Assembly (NCBI GenBank): GCA_001939145.1
Contig: LSRX01000136.1
Coordinates: 356,177 to 420,176, forward strand
DNA length: 64,000 nt
DNA from: Symbiodinium microadriaticum
Lineage: Eukaryota > Sar > Dinophyceae > Suessiales > Symbiodiniaceae
Direction: 5' to 3'
A program made the position numbers and the translations under genes. Below the pieces are notes generated by a model, which saw only the letters and a list, made by a program, of their open reading frames with translations, did no database searches and had not been told where the DNA came from. Positions 46,975 through 58,936 of this stretch are shown one piece after another (within the stretch, counting starts at the first letter, position 1; each line of letters opens with the position of its first letter).

Positions 46975-47591
46975 AGCCTAAGTCAGCCGAAAAGATAAAG
47001 CATCCATCCCGAAGTACTAAGAGCTCGCTGAGCTCGAAGGAAGACTGGGGTGGCAGATCTTCTCGCTCTGGCCGAGCGGCAGCCGAAGATCGCTTGGGGC
47101 ACCCTGGCTCGGGCCCTACTTGCATCGCGGCTTGTCGCGGCTTGGGCACGGGAGTGCCTGGCCCACAGAAGCATGGCTCTTTGCAGCACGCAGCCAGCAC
47201 CCCTTGGACCCCTGAGGTCATCATTCCTGAGCAGCTCTCAGAGGCCTCGGCGGCTCGGCTTGAGAGCGCCGTAAGTGAATTCTGCCATGCGAGGTTGTGC
47301 ACAAGTATTTGAAGGCTGATGCACCTCGGCCGGCGTTATCTGAGAAGTGGGTGAGACAACGCGTTTTGAGATCGTGCCTCCGAGGCTCGGACACTGGCCC
47401 TGCTACACCACGCCCAGGGGATGCTCGACATGGCAGTGAGATATCAGCCAACGTCGGACGAGGCAGCGGTGGCCCGCTTCGGAGTAGAATCCTTGTGCAG
47501 CCTTGGCGAGGCTCCGACAGGGACGCTTGGAGATCCAGACTTTTCGCAATTCGCCTGGATTTGGATACATCTCCGGACAGCTGTTTCCTAG
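46975..47591 (+). CDS. Unknown protein, two 3' exons
   Basis: The terminal exon 47371-47591 (acceptor GTTTTGAG) reads ASEARTLALLHHAQGMLDMA, then VRYQPTSDEAAVARFGVESL and onward to AWIWIHLRTAVS with TAG at 47589-47591; it is a strong coding stretch. The exon before it ends TPEVIIPEQLSEASAARLES then A at a consensus donor (GCC|GTAAGT, 47270). Its frame is open back to 46971 with a Ser/Arg/Lys-rich start (AEKIKHPSRSTKSSLSSKED), probably disordered. The two exons do not join in phase directly (0 versus 1), so a small exon may be missing. No family recognised. Confidence 0.55.
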
Positions 47592-50500
47592 TCTAGGGTC
47601 GGACCCGGGGTGTGTAAGGTTGGCGCTGCAGACTTTGACACAGTGGTCCAAGGCAGGAAAGAGGAGCTTTGCTGGGCAACCCTTGAGTTCCTTGTGATTC
47701 GGAGGTGATGGGGCTGCAGCTGCTGGAGCACGGTGGCTTCGCCCGGTACCTCACCGGGCTTTTGAGAGCCTCGGTTGAGAAGATTAGAATCACAACTGCT
47801 GCTTCACTGTGCAAAAACGGACAGATCAAGGGTGTACTGGCACTTGAAAGATGGTCATTCAATGTAAGCATGCCTTGCATGCTGGCTTCACGCACCGAGC
47901 ACTCCATCCTGGGGCTACCCTGCAGCTTCTTCACAGTGGCTAGCAAGCCACGGTCCTGTACTGTTACACTGCTACGCCCAGCGTGGCAACAGCTTGAGCA
48001 TTTTTCGATGAATATTGCAAGCAGCCGGGGCTTTTGGCTGGTGAAGTGAGTTTGGCGTTGGGCAAATTTAGCCGTGTTGGCAATTGCGACTGCTGGTCCT
48101 GCCTGCTGCAACATACCCAGTCATGTTAGCTCTCCGATGTCTTGTGTCCTCTTGCCGACACAGGTGGTCCTGCGGGCAACTTTGAAGTCGTGATGGATGC
48201 CGTGGCTTGCTTTGACAATTTTTTCGTGCCAGCGGCTGATGGTGACCGAACCACTCGAGGGCAAAACGAGAGATGCATCTCACGCGAGCAGCATGGACAC
48301 CCAGGTAGTGGAAGTCCTTCGCAGGACACCAGGTGCTTTCATCATATACGAACCAGAAACTCGGCAGCAAGCTTGAAGCGTCCCATGTTGCAAGGCAGCA
48401 TGTGTCCCGTTGGTTCTGCACCGCCAATACGAGGTGCAGACGCCCGTGCCAGCACTGGAAGGCATATGGCTAAAACAGCCTTGCCCCTGCTAGTCTAGCC
48501 GACTGCCCGAATCAGGCAGCTGAGCATAACTGAGCTGAGCTGTGGTCGAACACTCACCTCCCCTCCCTACTAGTTCGCCCTAGCTGCCCTAGCTCTCTCT
48601 CTGTGTCTCTCTCTGTCAGGATGCACAATTTTGAACTTCGCTGTCAGGCTTCCTCGGTGCAGTCACTCGAGCGAGCCTTCGCAGCATATGGGGGGCACTG
48701 AGTGGTGGTACAGTAACAGACATGGCATGGGCCAAAGGGCCTCAGCATCAGGATGAAGGCTCTCCTGCCTACACTGCAGAGCGCTGCGCAGCAACAGGTG
48801 CAATGCTTAGTTTTCATGTCTGCCCTGAGCTCGAGCAGCAAGGCTGCGGGACGTAAGTGGTCTTGGCCGTACTGACCGGCTGACAGAGGTCTCGCTCGAC
48901 ATGGCTGAAGGGCGGCTGCTCCAACGCTGGGCCGAACTAGCATCTGTGACGCATTCACGTAGACATCTGCCCGCACAGAAACCCTAAACTTCTTTCGGTT
49001 CAATTAGGATGCACGGGCGATCCACAGAGTGCTTTACACCCCCGCTTGTGACCGTGCCGATGCTGTGAAGCAACAGACCAGGCTGGAACCCTGGTGGAGG
49101 CATACACTCAGCTTCTTTGGCTTGATGCCGAATCTTCCGAGGTACTGTGGCTGTGTCGCAGTCAGCTGCAGTTGTGGTCGTGCTGGATGTGTACCTTGTT
49201 GAAGTTTATTGAAGGCATGATCAGACATGCCAAGCTAATAGCTCTCTGAGGCCCTAAGACCCTAAGACTGAAAAGCCCCGTCTAGCATCTTCACTCAAAA
49301 CTAGATATTGCAAGCCGAAAGGCAATGGCCTCAGCAGATCATGGCATAGTTAGCCAATTGCATCGCCAGTTCTCGCCACAGTATGAAGTTCTTCAAGCAA
49401 CAGACGTGCTGGACCTATGGCTTCTGGGCAAGATGCACTGAGGCTTGCCTTCATCGGGGCCTGCTTCGTCGTGCACCCACAAGTGGCACAAGCCGTGGCA
49501 GAGCTTTGGGCAATTCTGAAGGACACTGGAGCTTTCAACCCCACTCCGCCACCCCGCTGCGTAATAGCATCAATACACACGCACACACACTTGTGTATTC
49601 ATCCTCAGTCTCCAACCTTGTCGGTAGTGGGTGGGAAAAGAACCTTGTCAGTCTGGACTTCTGGATAGAGTCACGCTCCATATTCTGGTCTCACGGCTCG
49701 ATCATTTGATACAACATTCGCTCCCTTGCCAGGTTTATGGCTTGAACTGGTTGCCATTTCTGATGCAGGTATATCACCAGGCATCAAACTCTTAAGCATG
49801 CCGTTGGTAGCAGCAGAGGCCATTACTTGCTTCTTGACATATTCCTAGCACCTGACACGAACTAGATGTGCCTTCTTTCTTGGTGCATTCCGGGACGACC
49901 TTTTTTGTGGTTTTGTGAGATAAGAACTGCTGGCACCCAAGCAACTCGGCCGGCCCGAAGCCTGCAGAGGATGCACAGCGCGACAGCAAGCTCCCAGAGG
50001 GTGCGACTTGACTGCCCAGCGATTATTGCTAGGTTTACGGCTTGATGTTGGAGGAGTTTGGGCAAGTCAGAAAAATGTTTGCTGAAGGGACAGAGGCATC
50101 AGCACGAGGTGTCTATGTGATATTATGTGATGTACTGTGATGCTGAAAGTTCGTGTAGGTTTGCGGGCGTGTGTGCACGTTGACGTCTTTGTGTGCCGTG
50201 GTGCGAGTGTGTGTGTGTGTGTGCGCGTATATCATGCGATCATGTGTGCATGTATTAAGAAATGCACATACTACGACGTGGATTATGCATGAATATGTGT
50301 ACAAGTCTGTATGCATTCTGTATACACACAAGTAGATAAGAAAGTGCTCCGAGGCTCAGAGCATGGCCTTAGACAGGGTGTGGAGTTGATACGAGGTTTC
50401 AGCATGCTTCGGCTGTGGCTTCTGTTTCAAGCCGCAGTTTCAAGGAACCTTGCGGTTCGACTCTCTCGTCCGCATGCGCTGGCACTCAGGTGATGCCAAA

Positions 50501-51039
50501 GATCCTGCATCGCCTGGTGGAGCCGCAACCGGGCCCAAAGAGGTTTGGGCTTTCGGGTGGCCTTACGTTTGAGTTCGACGGAGGTTTAGTAACCATTTAG
50601 TACCATACCGGCATCTTCTTCTCTGTTCTGAATGGGGTTATTGTGTATCTGAGTATCTGTACACATGTGCATGTACACCAACGAGTACACACACGAGTTG
50701 GTATGGTATATTATGGTATCCTGGGAGCAGACAAGCAGATGGTGCGCAGAGCTACAAAGGTTGGGACGGCGAAGGATTGGAATGAAACCCGACAGGTCAG
50801 CAGCTGGCTCGGGTTGAGAAACGGGCGAGCACAACACTACAATGGACGCAGGGCAAACGCAGATTAACATTGCAGTAGTTACGATAAGTCACGTGGAGCC
50901 TTACTCGTAGGTTGAGGGATCGAAGCCAAGTGGAGCAAACTTGAGCAACTTGAGGTCTGTCCTATCCTTCGTTCGTTTTGGACGCTTCGACTCGCCTCAC
51001 ACAGAGGACTTCTCCCTAGCGCTCTTGACCATAAAGTGC
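47592..51039. other. Unassigned; weak candidate exons and simple repeats
   Basis: Weak + candidates: 47705-47857 (GLQLLEHGGFARYLTGLLRA) and 48163-48498 (NFEVVMDAVACFDNFFVPAA). The latter is also open on the minus strand (48068-48427) and could be a decayed mobile-element fragment. (TG)n at about 50205-50225. Nothing else assignable. Confidence 0.3.
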
Positions 51040-52155
51040 AGTCGAAGGTCAAGGCACAGCTGTGCAGTGCTGCGCACGCTCTGCCCCTGCGGAGGACCGC
51101 AGCGACCTTGTGCAGCTTCGCAGCTCCCAGCAGGACATCCTCGTGGACATGTGACTTGGAGACTGTTTGCCGGGGTACATCACTCATAACGGCATGCTCC
51201 CTGTACAGGCTCGATAGCTCAAAAGCCCCGACATTGCTGCAGCCTGACAACAAGGTACTGCATCGCGGCGGGGACTGCCGAAGCCCAGCTGGTTCTCAAT
51301 GGCCTGTTTCGAAGCTGCACTCGGTCATGAATACGACCTACAGGATCGGGTCAAGCATTTGTTGAATCTCAGGTTCAGCAGCCTCGAGAAGTCTGAGTCT
51401 GCGACAGACTTGCTCGGCATGGAGGTGGTTTGGTACGCGTTCCAAGGCCATCTTGCGACATTCAAGGGCGGCTCAAACAACCAAAACACCCTTGGAGCAT
51501 TCACGCTACCTTGTGTTTCCGAAAGGGATCTCCGAAGTGTTGGCAGACGAGCCAGCGATCCCGGATGTCTACAACAAGGTTCTCCCCACCGTTTTCAGGG
51601 CACCGCAGAGGCATTCGTGTACCTAGTGGCCTAGTGAAGTTTTCAGGCCAGTTCAAGATGCCTTGTTACAGCGAATCAGCATCGGCTCCGCTCATGAAGC
51701 CCAGGTATCCTCTGCGCCTGCAGAAGTTCTTTCCACGGGGGCGGCCTTGCTTCGAGGCCTGCAAGGGAGCAGTGACAAGCATGAATGCCTGTGCAAGTCG
51801 CAGTCTAGATGTAAGCCCCTGAGAGCTTCGAGGCTGCGGCCCTCACTTCGAGGAACGACTCCAGGCAACATTGCCGATGTTGAGTTGTTTCGCGAGTCTG
51901 CAAATTCGGACCTACCCGCGCCGTTGGACTTCGAGTTCGAAAGCATGTGGCAGCAAAGGCGAAAGGCTTGGTCCACAAATGTCTACAGTGCACCGCTTAA
52001 GACCGAGCCGAGAGTCACCGGAGGCCCACCTTGCACCAGCTGTACAATGGCTTATGTCCGTCGTGGCGCAGATCCCCCTGCAAGCCAGCGAGGTGATTCA
52101 GGAACTTTGCGGGCAACACGTCAAGCATTATTTAGCCAAAATTTTGGACCAATAG
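51040..52155 (+). CDS. Helical multi-exon gene of unknown function, 3' part
   Basis: The terminal exon, about 52010-52155, reads SPEAHLAPAVQWLMSVVAQI, then PLQASEVIQELCGQHVKHYL and AKILDQ with TAG at 52153-52155; strongly coding. Upstream candidates: about 51110-51154 (EDRSDLVQLRSSQQDILVDM); 51315-51427 (YDLQDRVKHLLNLRFSSLEK, donor GAG|GTGGTT); 51475-51600 (YLVFPKGISEVLADEPAIPD then VYNKVLPTVFR); about 51659-51812 (ALLQRISIGSAHEAQVSSAP, acceptor TTCAAG). The pieces are amphipathic-helical, as in HEAT/ARM-type proteins, but I cannot name the family, and phases between them were not fully resolved. Confidence 0.5.
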
Positions 52156-52266
52156 TGAAGACGAAAGATGACACCCACGAGCGTCAGCAGACAAGCAACT
52201 ATATACTACTCAATTGACCGGGGATGTGCATCTGTGATGATTCGGCTCGCTCTCCACACTAACAGG

Positions 52267-52800
52267 TATGCTGGCAAGCTTTTGCTGCCGCACTTCGAGG
52301 AGTTCCTGAAAGTGGTTTGTCAGGCCTCTACGCTGAGACGTAATGCTTCTTCCACAGTTTCGCCCTGGACTGTTCACAAGGTAGCACAGTCAGCCCCAAG
52401 CGAAGTTGATGCTTCTCTTCATGGTGCATTGGTTGGCATTACGTGCCTCGGTCCGCATGCCCCCTGGTGTTGCGACAGCAAGTGCAGCAGCAGAATCAAA
52501 TCCTTTATTCCACCAGGCGCGACCTTCCAGATGAGCAAGCAGCCCTTGCGTTTGCAAACGTGTGTGATGGCAGCTGGGATGCAACCAGAGCTAGACTTAC
52601 TGTGCGAGCTGTTGGTCAGACGAGGTGCTGGGACCCTGCTGAAAAGCGGGCTGGATATTTCCAGTGAAGCAGGCGTTTTGCTCTTAGGTTCTGGATTGGG
52701 CAAGCATTTTTGGGTGTGGCACCCTGGGAGTGGTTCAGGCCACTGCTGGGGTCGTTCATCGTTTGCTTCTTGAAACTGCAACCCCTGGGTGCCCTGTCAG
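52267..52800 (+). CDS. Candidate helical exons, unknown protein
   Basis: 52267 to about 52312 (acceptor CTAACAG) reads YAGKLLLPHFEEFLKV at AAAGTG|GT. 52464-52667 (+) contains STRRDLPDEQAALAFANVCD and a possible GC donor at the end of that piece. About 52740-52795 reads ATAGVVHRLLLETATPGCPV. The same HEAT-like composition as the preceding gene suggests either continuation past its stop in another isoform or a second gene. No firm model. Confidence 0.35.
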
Positions 52801-53377
52801 GCCGAGCAAGCTTCCATCGCGTGCTCAGCCGCCTGCTGCGATGTGTGAGCGAACCTCGGCCACCAACAGCTTGGATTGTCGTAACTTCTGCCGGCGGAGC
52901 ATGCGCAGTGATGGTGCCCATCCGGTCTGGTTTCCAGGTCGCGGAGGAGGCTGGCACAGCACCTCTCACGGCTGGTGCGCCGAAAGCCTCGAGGCCCACG
53001 AACTTCATAGATTGCTCGTGCTAGCACGGAATCGCCACATGCCTCAGACTGTCGCGTTGTGTTGGGTTCATGCCTGGTCATGCAGAGATCCAGGTCTCCT
53101 TGCACTGAAAAGCTGATAATAAGAATCCGGTAAGCTCCCTTCCAGGACTGCATCACGGTGTTTGGCCAGCCACCTGGCAGCTCACATGCGAGCTGTAACA
53201 CGCGTGCACAATGGGCAGGACTGTTTGGCCTCTTGGCCTCTCTTGCGAGCGGGGCTGATATGTGATTTGGGCTGGACTCAGGATTCTTGCTTCTGCACTG
53301 GTCACTTGGCATCCACTGAAGCTTGAACTTGGCTTCTCTACAGGATCATGACTTGAAAGCTGATTCTTCCTTGGCAG

Positions 53378-53515
53378 TGGGTCGGAGATGAAGAAGGTCT
53401 TGCAAATCCGGCTGCTGTCGCAGATGCTGAGGGCATCTACAGCGCCTTTGTGCCAGACCCTGCTGATGGCAGCACCCGCTACGAAAGATGCAGCGAAAGG
53501 AAAGCCCATCTTTGA
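53378..53515 (+). CDS. Candidate acidic exon
   Basis: After CCTTGGCAG the frame reads WVGDEEGLANPAAVADAEGI then YSAFVPDPADGSTRYERCSE and reaches TGA at 53513-53515. Good composition. The overlapping frame 53388-53651 is a shadow. No family. Confidence 0.45.
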   Translation, partial: WVGDEEGLANPAAVADAEGIYSAFVPDPADGSTRYERCSERKAHL

Positions 53516-53693
53516 GTACTCCGATGCAGCTCGGCTGTATGTATGCCTTCCCCACATCTTCGTTCGTTACGTGCGCAAGCTTCCTCGTAGCTGGCTGGAT
53601 GCAATCATTTCCACAACTGCTCTTGCAGCAGCTCCTCACTGCTACTCCTAGACTCTCAGTGCAGTTGTATCCTGACGCTTGATGCACTGTTAG

Positions 53694-54060
53694 GCTGTGC
53701 GACTACGTGTCTCCTCCGCCAGAAGCCGTATCGGCAAACCTCACGGTTTCCCGCCTCGTTTTGCCCGAGGTGGCCGTGCAGGTGAACGTCTTGGCACTGC
53801 TCCGTCGAGCTGCGATGGCAGCTGCAGAGGTTCCCGAGGCCTACAGGGGCCTAAATGGAGAGCAGGGGTCCGGGGAGTTGGAGGTGCTTTGCCCGGAAGG
53901 ACGCAAGCAGATCCGCATGGACAGGGCGCAACATGTGTCCATGTGAAGCAGGGAGGTGTTTTGTTCGCCGCACCCTGGGAGGCGGCCCTGGCAGAGGGAC
54001 TGGCGTCATTGGCTGTGGCCTGTTGCAAGGCTCCCGGGCCGGGTACAGACATCATAGGGA
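53694..54060 (+). CDS. Candidate exons, Ala/Leu/Val-rich
   Basis: After TGTTAG the frame reads LCDYVSPPPEAVSANLTVSR then LVLPEVAVQVNVLALLRRAA and MAAAE before a possible donor GAG|GTTCCC (about 53830). A second exon, about 53952-54030, starts GGVLFAAPWEAALAEGLASL then AVACCK at AAG|GCTCCC. Both are GC-rich and coding-like; overlapping frames are open because of the GC content. No family. Confidence 0.35.
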
Positions 54061-56616
54061 GCCGGAGGTGTCCAGTTCGGAGCACTTGCTCTGAAGGATG
54101 GGCAATTGGCTCCGCTGTCTTCGCTGGCAGCGCTGTCAGCCAATCCTGACGTGGCACGCAGCCACGTGATGCCTCATTTGGTGTCTTGCCTTCGTCATTT
54201 TATCTGCAACCACAACCTCCATGGCTTTGGCATGGCTGCTACTGCAGGTCCCCGGAGCCTCAGATTAACTAGTAATTAGTACCGTCGTCTGAGGATGTCA
54301 TCTCCAGCGCGGCATTGTGCTTTGGCTGCATGTCTGCCGAAGCTCACATGCGATCGCACGCTGAACATGCTGCATGCGCCCCGGAACAGAGGACACATGT
54401 ACAGCACGGCCGCGCTGCAGAGGAGCGTTCGCGAGGGTGCCCAGCAGTCGCCGGGCTTGAAGCTTGAGTCCAGTCTTGGGAGGACCTGATCCCTTTCCTT
54501 GATCTTTGCTCCTGTCTGGCGGCTGCTGCAGGCCCTGACATGTGTCTGCCAAGCATACATTGGCAGAAGGAAGCAAGCTTGCAGCTTGCAGTCATGGCAT
54601 CGATTCAACAGGTGATGCGCTGTTTGCCTCTCCACAGGTGGCTCGGGCTTTGCACCTTTCGCATTGACGTCTTTGGATGCCAAAGCTGTTCCATGCCCTG
54701 CTTCTCGTGTTGGTTTTCCATTCGACTAGGAGCTCCTGCGTCACGACGCAGTAGTCCGAGTATGAGAAGCATCCGTTTGAAGCACGCCCCATGTCATGTC
54801 TCGCATGTCTCACAGGTGCCGCCGCTGGCCCAACTTTCGGTGGCTGCATTGGCTTCTACAGAGCGCACCCGGCTGATCATTTGAGTGGCATGGGCATAGT
54901 CTTCAGGCACACTGAGAAAAGAGTAGAACAGATTTCTGGAAGCATGTTCGAACCTGGTCGTGGCTTCGATGTCTTGGATGTTTCGGGATGTTTGGGGGCT
55001 GTTTGTTGAAGGTGTAGGGGCTGTACTGTGGTGGCTTGAGCTGCTTTTGGGCTCGAACTCGTGAAGAGTTGCTCAGATGCGAGTGTCCAAGATGCCAGCT
55101 GCCTCATGCATCGCGGTGTGATCAAAGTATTTCTGCATGCATGCTGCGCGAGCCGAATCTGGGTAGCCTGTGATGTCGCTCTGTTTTTTTTGTGCCAGGC
55201 ATGATGTGCTGAAGCCTGTGCTGGTTTTCTTGCAGCGACTGCTCACGTCGCGAGCTCTCTCCCTGGGCGAAGGCTGCAACACTGCATTCTGGAAATGTGT
55301 TCATTGCAGATCCTTCCTGTGATGTGTGCCAAGCCAGTCAGCTACTTGTGGCGAGGCGACGTCTCCAGCTTGGCGCAAGCTATTTTTACCAGCTTCCACG
55401 CATGGCCAAGGCATCTTGAAGTGTCGTTTGCTGCTGCACGCCAGCTTGGCATGGACCGGCCTGTGTAGATTAGGGTTACCTCGCCGCCGGCATGAACGGA
55501 CATTCGCTTGAGCCGCACCATGTTTTTTGGATCGCCCAGGAGCATGAACACTCAGACCTTCAAGGTTTTCTCAGCCTTGGCGGAGAGCGGCTCGTCAGAA
55601 AAGAACAGCTACATGTCAGCAACATGTCGAATGGTTTGTTGGAGACTCTCCAGGACACGAGCAGGTCTACATGTCCACCATTGCAGCTGCCGCTGGAGCA
55701 CCTTTCTTGGTGCATCTTTCCGCTGCAGACAGGCCCCCATGCCAGCTGCAGAGGTAAACAGCGAAACAGAGCCTTGTCGCTCTCGTCATCCCAGCTAGCC
55801 GAGGGTCTAGTGACCGGCGGAATTCAGAACATTTCTGCTTCCAGAGTTTCCCGACCTAAAAACATCAAGGCTGTCTCAAGCTTCTCAACTTTTCAAGCCC
55901 GGAAGCTGAGAGGCTCTTAGCCCAGCAGGGCCTCGCCCGCCTGCGTGGGCCGAAGCTCCGAGCTCTGCTTGGAGACCTTGCGCTGCTCACCCGGGGCGAG
56001 GCTTCAGGGCCAGCACTCAGCCTAGCAGCTTGCATTATTGACACAACTTGTTAGGTATTGTTATTCTTATGGTCCCTAGCATGATGACTCTTATGATTGT
56101 GCTGGTCATCAGGATTGCTATGGGTACGTATGAGTGTACGTATGTACGTACGTACGTATGTATACGTATGCAGGTATGTATGTACTCAGGCAGGTAGTCG
56201 GTATGTTTGTTTGCCTGTCTGCCTGTTTGTCAAACGCTCGTCTATGTTGCGTATACAAGTTGTAGTAATATCCGTACTGACATATACTCACACAGATGCA
56301 TGCAGATTCTTCGTTAATCCCTCGGAGATGAGGAGACAGAAGAGGAAACGAAAGCGAAGGGCATGTTGTGACAGCAATGCTGCTGAAAAGCACAAGCATG
56401 GCCAACAGCGGGATGGAAGTGCCTGTGGCCCATGAAGCTGTGCTAGTATCATCCTTACAGAATCTTTTCTTTAAGAGCTGAAAACTCGCACATGTGCGGG
56501 TGCGGGCTAGGCAACATGTTGCAACCACTTCGGGCATCAGGCAACTTGGTTTTTGCGGGGCAAAACTAGTACCTAAAGGCTTCCAGCCTGAAGCCCTGTC
56601 CGCGCTATGCTTGCAG
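54061..56616. other. Candidate exons without assignment; TACG microsatellite
   Basis: Candidates: 54820-54884 (VPPLAQLSVAALASTERTRL, stop TGA) or, in another frame, 54819-55009 (GPTFGGCIGFYRAHPADHLS, stop TGA); and 55311-55468 (SSLAQAIFTSFHAWPRHLEV, stop TAG). (TACG)n/(TATG)n lies at 56125-56185. Competing frames at each place prevent a firm call. Confidence 0.3.
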
Positions 56617-56892
56617 AGGCATCATGTCTTGTATATCGCATCGCTGCAAGGCTACCGCAGATGCTCTACAAAGCTATGCGGATGGCGGCTGACGCGGTGC
56701 AAAAAATTGGTGTTTTGCAGATGTTGGTGCAAATCAAATGCACCGGGTGCAGCACATGTAGCCGAGTCACCTGTTCAGCCTGACTCGGGGTTTCCCCAGA
56801 CAAGTCGGCAGGATGCGATCGATGTGCTGAACGATCAGTACAAGCCAAACGCTCAGACGAGGGATGCTTTCGAATGGAAACAGCAACGATGA
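56617..56892 (+). CDS. Candidate helical exons
   Basis: After GCTTGCAG the frame reads ASCLVYRIAARLPQMLYKAM then RMAADAVQKIGVLQ and stays open to about 56782. A second frame, 56770-56892, reads SPVQPDSGFPQTSRQDAIDV then LNDQYKPNAQTRDAFEWKQQ and stops at TGA (56890-56892). Both look like real protein sequence; an intron between them would be needed. No family. Confidence 0.4.
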   Translation, partial: RHHVLYIASLQGYRRCSTKLCGWRLTRCKKLVFCRCWCKSNAPGAAHVAESPVQPDSGFPQTSRQDAIDVLNDQYKPNAQTRDAFEWKQQR

Positions 56893-57527
56893 GCTTGGCA
56901 GCTTAACCTCTCCAGATTGGCCGCCATTCACCGCGACTCGAGACCAGGATTCGTACCGACGAGCAGTGCAAGCCCATGAAGGCAAGCTTTTGCGGCGCCC
57001 ACGGTCAAGTTTCTCGTGTCCTTACAAGGACGGGCAAAGGCTGAGAACTCTGGTGTCAACCACAACCAATGTCCTCAAGGTACAAAATGTAGGAAAGGCA
57101 CTTTTGCCAGTATTTCACCGGAGCTGCTCTACCATCGAGTGCTTTGCAATACGACGCTCCTGGGGAGGACCAGAGGCTAGGTGATGTATAAGAGGATAGG
57201 AAGAAAAGGGATCTCAGAACCTTCGCTGCGCGGCCTTTTACACCTCAAGGGGTAAGGCAGACGGCCGTGTGTGTGGCCGACATGGCGAGGAAGGAGGCGC
57301 TGCTTTGCTCGGTCTTCAACTCCCGGGAGAGTTGGGAAATCCTGGTCCGTTGTGAATTCTGACTTGGCTTGCCGTTCATGACACGCCTGTCTTCTCTCCG
57401 TGGCAGGCCGGCCTCCATCAGATCCAAGGTTCTTCGCGACTCTTTCGGGAGTTGCTGGGCTGCAAGCTCTGGTAATGTTTCCTGACGCATCTGACGCTTA
57501 TGCACTTGGCACCAGTGCTGGAAACTC

Positions 57528-57707
57528 AGGATCTTTCAGGAGACCAGCAGTGGGGACTTCGGCATCCACATAAAGGACCGTGCTGCTTTGAAAGACCTGG
57601 CTGTCTGCCTCCGCCTGTGCTGGCGCGAACTACCTCGCACGACAGACGATTCGACTCTGTCCTTTTGTCTCCAGTTCCCACGAAGCGGCTCCTGCAGCTC
57701 TCCATGA
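57528..57707 (+). CDS. Candidate exon, unknown protein
   Basis: Reads SGDFGIHIKDRAALKDLAVC then LRLCWRELPRTTDDSTLSFC and reaches TGA at 57705-57707. Strong coding character. It probably belongs with the two exons that follow, joining before its stop by a donor I could not fix. Confidence 0.4.
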   Translation, partial: RIFQETSSGDFGIHIKDRAALKDLAVCLRLCWRELPRTTDDSTLSFCLQFPRSGSCSSP

Positions 57708-57772
57708 ACTTTGGAAAAAGTGATCGAGACTACTGATAGCTAATTAGAGTTAATCGAAGAATGGACAATCGA

Positions 57773-58143
57773 AGTGTCAGCACTGCCCTTTTGGCCAGGA
57801 TGGTCCTTTGTTTCGATGCCATACGCGCAGCTTGGCCAAACCGTCTGCTTGAATCCGTTATGGCTCGATTCGGAGTTGCTGGCCGTGCTGATGTTGTGTG
57901 AAGGTATCCTGGACACTTCTGGTGGCTTTTGCGGAAAGATCCGCTGCTCGGAAGCAATTGTGCGAAGACCGCCACGGCACAGCACAAATGCAAGACAACA
58001 CAGAGAAGTCCGAGATTCCGGCTGGGGTGATTTCTGAAGCGTTAGGTCAGTTTGGGAAGCTCATGAGCCGCAGCGCCGATCACGATGACATCCCGGCGCC
58101 AAAGGAGTACTTCAAGGCTATGGGTGGCTCGGAAAGCAAGTGA
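57773..58143 (+). CDS. Unknown protein, last two exons
   Basis: 57773-57892 reads SVSTALLARMVLCFDAIRAA then WPNRLLESVMARFGVAGRAD and ends at GAT|GTTGTG. A 62-nt GT-AG intron follows, and exon 57955-58143 continues in phase 0: QLCEDRHGTAQMQDNTEKSE, then IPAGVISEALGQFGKLMSRS and on to YFKAMGGSESK with a TGA stop. The first exon resembles the amphipathic N-terminal helices of importin/exportin proteins, but here it precedes the C-terminus, so I do not assign that family. The upstream exon border is not fixed. Confidence 0.6.
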
Positions 58144-58379
58144 AAGATTAGCTGCTGGGTGCAGAAAGCCGTCCCAAACAAGACAGCTTGGCCTAGTTTT
58201 TGAAGATGAAGGAGGTAATGATTTTAATGCCAATTGCGGACGTGAGTAAAGTGAAGTTTGGTGCATGACGGCACCTTGACTGCGCATACCGCGCGCTTAG
58301 GCTATCACCGCTTGCTGCAAGATTTGCAGTCCATCCAGTTCTCGCAGCCCATCGACAGATCCGCCACTCGTCCCTGCAG

Positions 58380-58582
58380 ACTTCTGTCCCTTCGCAACAA
58401 GCCTTCAAACCACCGACGTCGAGGTCTTAGCCGGTGGAATCACCGCCACCATAGCTGGAAAGCGAGATGATGCCATGAAGCCCGGCTGCTTGCCCAAACG
58501 AGGACATGCAGCCGTCGCCCTCCGAGAAGTCGTCCCCTTCCCCCGTTGGTTTCCTCGAGCTTTCGGGCGAGTCAGCGCATAA
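58380..58582 (+). CDS. Candidate terminal exon
   Basis: After CCCTGCAG the frame reads FCPFATSLQTTDVEVLAGGI, then TATIAGKRDDAMKPGCLPKR and on to WFPRAFGRVSA with TAA at 58580-58582. There is no ATG near its start, consistent with an internal-terminal exon. No family. The next 240 bp are open on the minus strand. Confidence 0.4.
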
Positions 58583-58817
58583 GATCATCGTATGCAGACT
58601 CAGGCTTCTCGACGGCGCATTTCATCGGCGGCACGATCGGTACGAACAAGCGCATCTCAGCGATCAACAGTTCGTGTAGTAGTTTGTACTGCTTCCCTTG
58701 CTTAGGCCACAGCACGTAGAAGAGCCAGTGAAATCGGCCTTGCTCGCGAGCTGTTGCAACTCTCCAGGTGCTGACCCTTTTTTTCTGGCGGCGGCCTGGC
58801 GTGCAACTAATAAACAT
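58572..58817 (-). CDS. Possible minus-strand exon
   Basis: The frame contains GRFHWLFYVLWPKQGKQYKL then LHELLIAEMRLFVPIVPPMK and ends SAYDDLMR with a stop. Its composition is better than any plus-strand frame here. A minus-strand gene would break the one-direction pattern; it could be a remnant of a mobile element or chance. No family or splice support. Confidence 0.25.
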   Translation of the reverse strand: MFISCTPGRRQKKRVSTWRVATAREQGRFHWLFYVLWPKQGKQYKLLHELLIAEMRLFVPIVPPMKCAVEKPESAYDDLMR

Positions 58818-58936
58818 CCTTGAGGAACTAGGTTCGGGCTTAGATGCTGATCATCATTGCATCACGTTCCATGCATCACTGCAGTGGCGATGAGGAAAGG
58901 TATGAGATCCAGTGTGACTGTGCAACTTGGTCCAAG

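Noticed and set aside
48068-48498. Possible reverse-transcriptase remnant (minus frame with YLGVH-like piece)
   Set aside because: No catalytic motif such as a YxDD box and no flanking element structure; kept only as unassigned sequence.
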